DNA from: Catenuloplanes indicus
Lineage (GTDB): Bacteria; Actinomycetota; Actinomycetes; Mycobacteriales; Micromonosporaceae
Reading direction: 5' to 3'
Assembly: GCF_030813715.1 (NCBI RefSeq)
Contig: NZ_JAUSUZ010000001.1
Location: 3,472,001-3,536,000, forward strand
DNA length: 64,000 nucleotides
Translations under genes and position numbers: made by a program
Shown here: positions 59,709 to 64,000 of the stretch, piece after piece
Position numbering within the stretch: the stretch's first letter is position 1
How the letters are laid out: the number at the start of each line of letters is the position of its first letter
The notes under the pieces: model-generated
What the model was told of the DNA's origin: nothing
Database searches by the model: none
What the model saw: the letters and a program-made list of their open reading frames with translations, nothing else

Positions 59709-60901
59709 CCACCACGCTGTACGGGCCCGTGTTCCGCGCCGACCCGCACGCCGTCTACCGGGCCATGCGCGAGGAAGGGCCGGTGCACCGCGTCGAACTC
59801 GCCGGCGACGTGGAGGCGTGGCTGATCACGCGGTACGACGACGCGAAGGCCGCGCTAACCGACCCGCGCCTGGTCAAGGGCGTGCTGCACCCGCCGAACC
59901 GGCTCGGCATCCCGAAGGACGTGCACTCCGCGATCACGCACCACATGCTCTCCGCGGATCCGCCGGACCACACCCGGCTGCGGCGGCTGGTCTCGGCCAC
60001 GTTCACGCCCCGCCGGATCGAGGCGCTGCGGCCGCGGATCACCGAGCTGACCGTGCAGTTGCTGGACGCGATGCATGGGCTCGGCGAGGCGGACCTGATC
60101 GAGACGTTCGCGTTCCCGCTGCCCATCGCGGTGATTTCCGAGCTGCTCGGCGTGCCGGTGGAGGACCGGGACTCGTTCCGCGACTGGTCGAACCTGGTCA
60201 CCTCGCCCGGCGACCGGCGTACGGAGTCGCCCGGGGCCGTGATCGCGCTGCACGGGTACGTACAGGAGCTGATCGCGCGGAAGCGGAGGGCACCCGGCGA
60301 CGACCTGCTCTCCGGCATGCTCGCGGTCCGCGACGACGGCGACCGGCTGACCGAGGACGAGCTGGCCTCCACCGTGTTCCTGCTGCTCATCGCGGGGCAC
60401 GAGACCACGGTCAACCTGATCGGGAACGGCGCCTACCGCCTGCTGGAGGAGCGGGAGCGCTGGGTGGAGCTGCGGGCGCGGCGCGAGCTGCTGCCGTCCG
60501 CGATCGAGGAGTTCCTGCGCTTCGACAGCCCGGTGCAGACCAGCACCACCCGGGTCAGCGCGGCACCGCTGACGGTCGGCGGCGTGGACATCCCGGCCGG
60601 CGCGATGGTGCTGATCAGCCTGCTCTCCGCGAACATGGACGGCGAGCGCTACCCGGACCCGGAACACCTCCGGCTGTCCCGGACCGGCACGCCGCACCTC
60701 GCGTTCGGCCACGGCATCCACTACTGCCTGGGCGCGCCGCTGGCCCGGCTGGAGGCGCAGATCGCGTTCACCGGCCTGCTCGACCGCTTCCCGGACCTGC
60801 GGATGGCGGTCTCCCCCGCCGACCTGACCTGGCGGCCCGGCTCGCTCATCCACGGCCTGGAGGCGCTGCCGGTGGCCGGCCTCACCCCGCGGCACAGCTG
60901 A
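59705..60901 (+). CDS. cytochrome P450 (bacterial class I)
   Basis: The product is 398 residues, typical of soluble bacterial P450s. The oxygen-binding helix has LLIAGHETTVNLI (about 228-240), the ExxR motif lies in SAIEEFLRFDSPV (about 263-275), and the haem-Cys loop FGHGIHYCLGAPLARLE (about 337-353) holds the axial thiolate. Similarity is greatest to CYP107-like enzymes that hydroxylate macrolides, steroids or fatty acids; the substrate is unknown. No ferredoxin gene is adjacent, so electrons must come from elsewhere. The start at ATG 59705 overlaps the 72-residue gene upstream. Confidence 0.95.
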   Translation: MTTTLYGPVFRADPHAVYRAMREEGPVHRVELAGDVEAWLITRYDDAKAALTDPRLVKGVLHPPNRLGIPKDVHSAITHHMLSADPPDHTRLRRLVSATFTPRRIEALRPRITELTVQLLDAMHGLGEADLIETFAFPLPIAVISELLGVPVEDRDSFRDWSNLVTSPGDRRTESPGAVIALHGYVQELIARKRRAPGDDLLSGMLAVRDDGDRLTEDELASTVFLLLIAGHETTVNLIGNGAYRLLEERERWVELRARRELLPSAIEEFLRFDSPVQTSTTRVSAAPLTVGGVDIPAGAMVLISLLSANMDGERYPDPEHLRLSRTGTPHLAFGHGIHYCLGAPLARLEAQIAFTGLLDRFPDLRMAVSPADLTWRPGSLIHGLEALPVAGLTPRHS

Positions 60902-61068
60902 CCCGGCCGACCTTCGCCGAGTGGCTGGCCGGGCGAGACAAATGACCTAGGGTGGATACGCCGGGCGCGTAACAGGACGGCGACAACCGGTATATCGGGA
61001 CGACACCTGCCCACGACAGCCTGAATCGCTCATTCCGTGGGCGGTGGGCGGACGGGAGCAGGTCAGGC

Positions 61069-61872
61069 GTGGATCTGAACACGATCTCCGAGGTCGTCAC
61101 GGCGCGGGACGTGCCGGACCTCGCCGCGTGGCGCCCCGGCGACGCCTGGCTCGGCGGCGGCACGTGGCTGTTCTCCGAGCCGCAGCCGCACCTGCGCCGG
61201 CTGATCGACCTGCCCAGCCTGGGCTGGCCCGCGCTGACCGTCACGGACGAGGGCCTGGAGATCGCAGCGACCTGCACGCTGGCGGAGCTGCACGCGTTCG
61301 CCGCGCCGGACGGCTGGCCGGCCGCCCGGCTCTTCCCACGGGCCTGCCGCGCGCTGCTGGGCAGCTTCAAGATCTGGAACGCGGCCACGGTCGGTGGCAA
61401 CCTGTGCCTGGCCCTGCCGGCCGGGCCGATGATCTCGCTGACCGCCGCGCTGGACGGCGTGTGCACGATCTGGGGTCCGGCCGGGCAGCGCACGCTGGAC
61501 GTCCGCGAGTTCGTCACCGGCCCGCAGCAAAACGCGCTGCGGGCCGGTGAGCTGCTGCGCTCGGTGTGGTTGCCGGCCGCGGCGCTGCGCGCACCGGCCG
61601 CGTTCCGGCAGGTGGCGCTGAGCCCGGTGGGCCGCTCCGCCGCGCTGCTGATCGGGCGGCGCACCGCCGGGCTGGAGCTGACCGTGACCGCGTCCGTGGT
61701 CCGGCCGCTGCGTCTGTCGTTCCCGGCGCCACCGGCCGCGGCCGAGCTGCGCGACGCGGTGGCCGCGATCCCGGCCGGGACGTACCACGACGACGTGCAC
61801 GGCTCGCCCGCCTGGCGGCGGCACATGACGTTCGAGCTGGCCGAGGAGATCCGTCATGAGCTATTCGATTGA
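61069..61872 (+). CDS. molybdenum hydroxylase FAD-binding (medium) subunit
   Basis: This 267-residue protein of the xanthine dehydrogenase medium-subunit family has an FAD site LGGGTWLFSEPQ (about 27-38) and SFKIWNAATVGGNLCLALPAGPM (about 98-120, in parts). It then has a C-terminal domain with FRQVALSPVGRSAALL. It transfers electrons from the molybdenum site to FAD. It starts at GTG 61069. It overlaps the following gene by 17 bases, so both subunits are coupled. Confidence 0.9.
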   Translation: MDLNTISEVVTARDVPDLAAWRPGDAWLGGGTWLFSEPQPHLRRLIDLPSLGWPALTVTDEGLEIAATCTLAELHAFAAPDGWPAARLFPRACRALLGSFKIWNAATVGGNLCLALPAGPMISLTAALDGVCTIWGPAGQRTLDVREFVTGPQQNALRAGELLRSVWLPAAALRAPAAFRQVALSPVGRSAALLIGRRTAGLELTVTASVVRPLRLSFPAPPAAAELRDAVAAIPAGTYHDDVHGSPAWRRHMTFELAEEIRHELFD

Positions 61873-64000
61873 CGGCACGGGGACCACGGCGACGCCGCGC
61901 CCCGGTCAGTGCCTGCGTACGTTCCTGCGCGAGCAGGGCGCGTTCGGCGTGCGCAAGGGCTGCGACACGGGCGACTGCGGCGCCTGCACGGTGTGGCTGG
62001 ACGGCACACCGGTGCACAGCTGCGTGACGCCCGCGTTCCGGGCCCGGGGCCGCGAGGTGACCACGGTGGCGGGCCTGGCCGACGGCGACGAGCTGCACCC
62101 GGTCCAGCGCGGGTTCCTGGCGGCGCAGGGCTTCCAGTGCGGGTTCTGCACCAGCGGCATGATCATGACAGCGGCCGCCCTGGACGACGCGCAGCGCGCG
62201 GACCTGCCGCATGCGCTCAAGGGCAACCTGTGCCGGTGCACCGGGTACCGCGCGATCGAGGACTCGATCAACGGCGTACCGCACGTGGCGGACCTGGAGC
62301 CGGGCCACGCCGCCGGGCACAACGCGCCGGCGCCGGGCGGGCGCGCGATCGTCACCGGGAAGGCGCTGTTCACCCTGGACCTGCCGCCGGCCGGGCTGCT
62401 GCACATGAAGCTGCTGCGTTCGCCGCACGCGCACGCGCGGATCGTGGCCATCGACACCAGCGCGGCGCTGGCCGTACCCGGGGTGCGCCTGGTCCTGACG
62501 CACGAGGACGCGCCGAAGCGGCTCTACTCCAGCGCGCGGCACGAGCACATGACGGACAACCCGGACGACACCCGCGTACTGGACGACGTGGTCCGGCACG
62601 TCGGGCAGCGAGTGGCGGCCGTGGTCGCGGAGACCGTGGCCGCGGCCGAGGCCGGCGTGCGCGCGCTGGTCGTCGACTACGAGCCGCTGGACGCGGTCTT
62701 CGACCCGGAGCTGGCGATGCGGCCGGGGGCGCCGGTGATCCACGACAAGCCGGCCGAGGAGTCGCGGATCGCCTTCCCGGAGCGGAACACGGTCGCGGAG
62801 ATCCACGGCAACCTGGGTGACGTCGCGGCCGGGTTCGACGAGGCCGACGTGATCTACGAGCAGATCTTCCACACCCAGCGGGTGCAGCACGCGGCGCTGG
62901 AGACGCACGGCTGCGTGGCCTGGGTGGACGAGCACGGCGCGCTCACCGTGCGGACCAGCACGCAGGTGCCGTTCCTGACCCGGCAGGCGCTCTGTGCGGT
63001 GTTCAACCTGCCGCCGGAGCACGTGCGGGTGCTCACCGTGCGGGTCGGCGGCGGCTTCGGCGGCAAACAGGAGATGCTGGTCGAGGACGTCGCCGCGCTG
63101 GCCGCGCTGCGGCTGGGCCGGCCGGTGCAACTGGAGCTGACCCGCGAGGAGCAGTTCACCGGCACGACCAGCCGGCACCCGATGGCCATCTGGGTACGTG
63201 CCGGTGCACGCGAGGACGGCACGCTGACCGCGCTGCAGCTGCGCGTGGTGTCGGACACCGGGGCGTACGCGAACCACGCGGTGGGCGTGCTGCACCACGG
63301 CTGCGGCGAGTCGGTCGCGGTCTACCGCTGCCCGAACAAGAAGGTCGACGCGTACGCGGTCTACACCAACACGGTCCCGGCCGGTGCGTTCCGCGGGTAC
63401 GGGCTGAGCCAGACCATCTTCGCGATCGAGTCCGCGATGGACGAGCTGGCCCGGCTGCTGCACCTGGACCCGATCGCGTTCCGGGAGCGCAACGTGGTCC
63501 GGCCCGGCGACCCGATGGTCTCGGTCAGCAACGAGCTGGACGACGTGGAGTACGGCAGCTACGGCCTCGACCAGTGCCTGACCCTGGTCCGCGACGCGCT
63601 GGCGGACGCGCCCGAACCCGCGCCCGGGCCGGGCTGGCTGACCGGCGACGGCGTGGCGCTCGCGCTGATCAACACGATCCCGCCGCGCGGGCACCACGCG
63701 GAGGCGGACCTGCGGCTGCTGGAGGACGGCACGTACCAGCTGATGGTCGGCACCACGGAGTTCGGCAACGGCACCTCGACCGTGCACGTCCAGCTCGCCG
63801 CGACCGCGCTGAACACCACGCCGGACCGGGTGGCGATCGCGCAGTCGGACACCGCGCTGGTCGCACACGACACCGGCGCGTACGGCTCGACCGGCATCGT
63901 GGTGGCCGGCAAGGCGACGCTGCTGGCCGCTGAGGCGCTGCGCGACCGGCTGCGGGCCGCGGCCGCGGTGCTGACCACGCTGGAGCCGGCGGAGTGCGAG
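61856..64000 (+). CDS. fused 2Fe-2S and molybdopterin-binding subunit of a xanthine dehydrogenase-type enzyme, cut at the window end
   Basis: The frame runs 715 codons from ATG 61856 to the window end without a stop. Residues about 15-60 bind the first 2Fe-2S cluster (Cys36, 41, 44, 56). Residues about 90-130 bind the second (Cys95, 98, 126, 128; CGFCTSGM and NLCRCTGYR). Then the molybdopterin domain follows directly (about 165 onward), with GGGFGGKQ, VPAGAFRGYG and TEFGNGTSTV. Enzymes of this family oxidise purines, aldehydes or other heterocycles. Separate small and large subunits are more common; here they are one chain, and the Cys-rich part is N-terminal. Substrate not determined. Confidence 0.9.
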   Translation, partial: MSYSIDGTGTTATPRPGQCLRTFLREQGAFGVRKGCDTGDCGACTVWLDGTPVHSCVTPAFRARGREVTTVAGLADGDELHPVQRGFLAAQGFQCGFCTSGMIMTAAALDDAQRADLPHALKGNLCRCTGYRAIEDSINGVPHVADLEPGHAAGHNAPAPGGRAIVTGKALFTLDLPPAGLLHMKLLRSPHAHARIVAIDTSAALAVPGVRLVLTHEDAPKRLYSSARHEHMTDNPDDTRVLDDVVRHVGQRVAAVVAETVAAAEAGVRALVVDYEPLDAVFDPELAMRPGAPVIHDKPAEESRIAFPERNTVAEIHGNLGDVAAGFDEADVIYEQIFHTQRVQHAALETHGCVAWVDEHGALTVRTSTQVPFLTRQALCAVFNLPPEHVRVLTVRVGGGFGGKQEMLVEDVAALAALRLGRPVQLELTREEQFTGTTSRHPMAIWVRAGAREDGTLTALQLRVVSDTGAYANHAVGVLHHGCGESVAVYRCPNKKVDAYAVYTNTVPAGAFRGYGLSQTIFAIESAMDELARLLHLDPIAFRERNVVRPGDPMVSVSNELDDVEYGSYGLDQCLTLVRDALADAPEPAPGPGWLTGDGVALALINTIPPRGHHAEADLRLLEDGTYQLMVGTTEFGNGTSTVHVQLAATALNTTPDRVAIAQSDTALVAHDTGAYGSTGIVVAGKATLLAAEALRDRLRAAAAVLTTLEPAECE

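Noticed and set aside
1-64000. tRNA, rRNA, insertion sequences, prophage or a biosynthetic gene cluster
   Set aside because: No cloverleaf, transposase, integrase or phage gene was seen; the P450, SARP and sugar transferase are not near synthases, so a cluster is not supported.

Overview
The window is 64 kb of very GC-rich DNA with strong G/C preference at third codon positions, many GTG starts, ATGA/GTGA coupled gene ends and almost no TTA codons. Together with a CvnABCD conservon, a DUF5753/DUF397 pair, an actinobacterial-type Tad locus, a chemoreceptor and abundant plant-sugar genes, this points to a filamentous, probably motile-spored actinomycete of the Micromonosporaceae (Actinoplanes/Catenuloplanes-like). 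That placement is inference. I saw no rRNA, tRNA, CRISPR array, insertion sequence or prophage, so the window reads as chromosomal accessory and catabolic DNA.

Layout. 1-6.2 kb: a truncated dTMP-kinase-like gene, a SigB/SigF-family sigma factor, a short run of nucleotidyltransferase, BON-like protein and metallophosphoesterase, a GPGG small membrane protein, an MHYT sensor, TspO and an HD phosphohydrolase. 6.3-12.7 kb: an alpha-glucoside locus (binding protein, two permeases, LacI regulator, GH13 alpha-glucosidase). 12.7-16.1 kb: a GNAT/MFS pair and an HTH-DUF5753/DUF397 pair with a striking inverted repeat between them. 16.1-20.5 kb: xylose genes xylA and xylB opposite a ROK regulator, then a MarR regulator. 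20.5-24 kb: a polyprenyl-phosphate sugar transferase and a binding-protein/VWA fusion. 24.2-29.7 kb: a lactonase and aldose dehydrogenase opposite a GntR regulator and lutABC, with a shared palindrome. 29.8-38.7 kb: a lipoprotein, a SARP regulator fused to membrane and helix-hairpin-helix domains, the conservon cvnABCD, and two divergent membrane/acidic proteins that share a C-terminal domain. 38.8-48.8 kb: a 12-gene Tad pilus operon on the minus strand. 49.6-53.6 kb: a LigD-like protein whose ligase lysine is replaced, a chemoreceptor and a Tat-exported GDSL esterase. 53.6-59.0 kb: araR-araB-araD without araA, and a CBM2-GH6 cellulase. 59.5-64 kb: a 72-residue protein coupled to a cytochrome P450, then a molybdenum hydroxylase (FAD subunit, then a fused 2Fe-2S/Mo subunit cut by the window edge).

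How it works together: the sugar blocks form a plant-biomass toolkit (cellulose, xylose, arabinose, alpha-glucosides and an oxidative aldose/lactate route), each with its own local regulator and a visible candidate operator. The Tad operon, conservon, MHYT protein, chemoreceptor and SARP fusion are surface and signalling functions. The best leads for undescribed biology are the SARP-membrane-HhH fusion beside the conservon, the degenerate PE-ligase, the aldose dehydrogenase/lactonase-lutABC locus, the paired conservon-side proteins, and a Tad locus whose pilin-like proteins partly lack the +5 glutamate.
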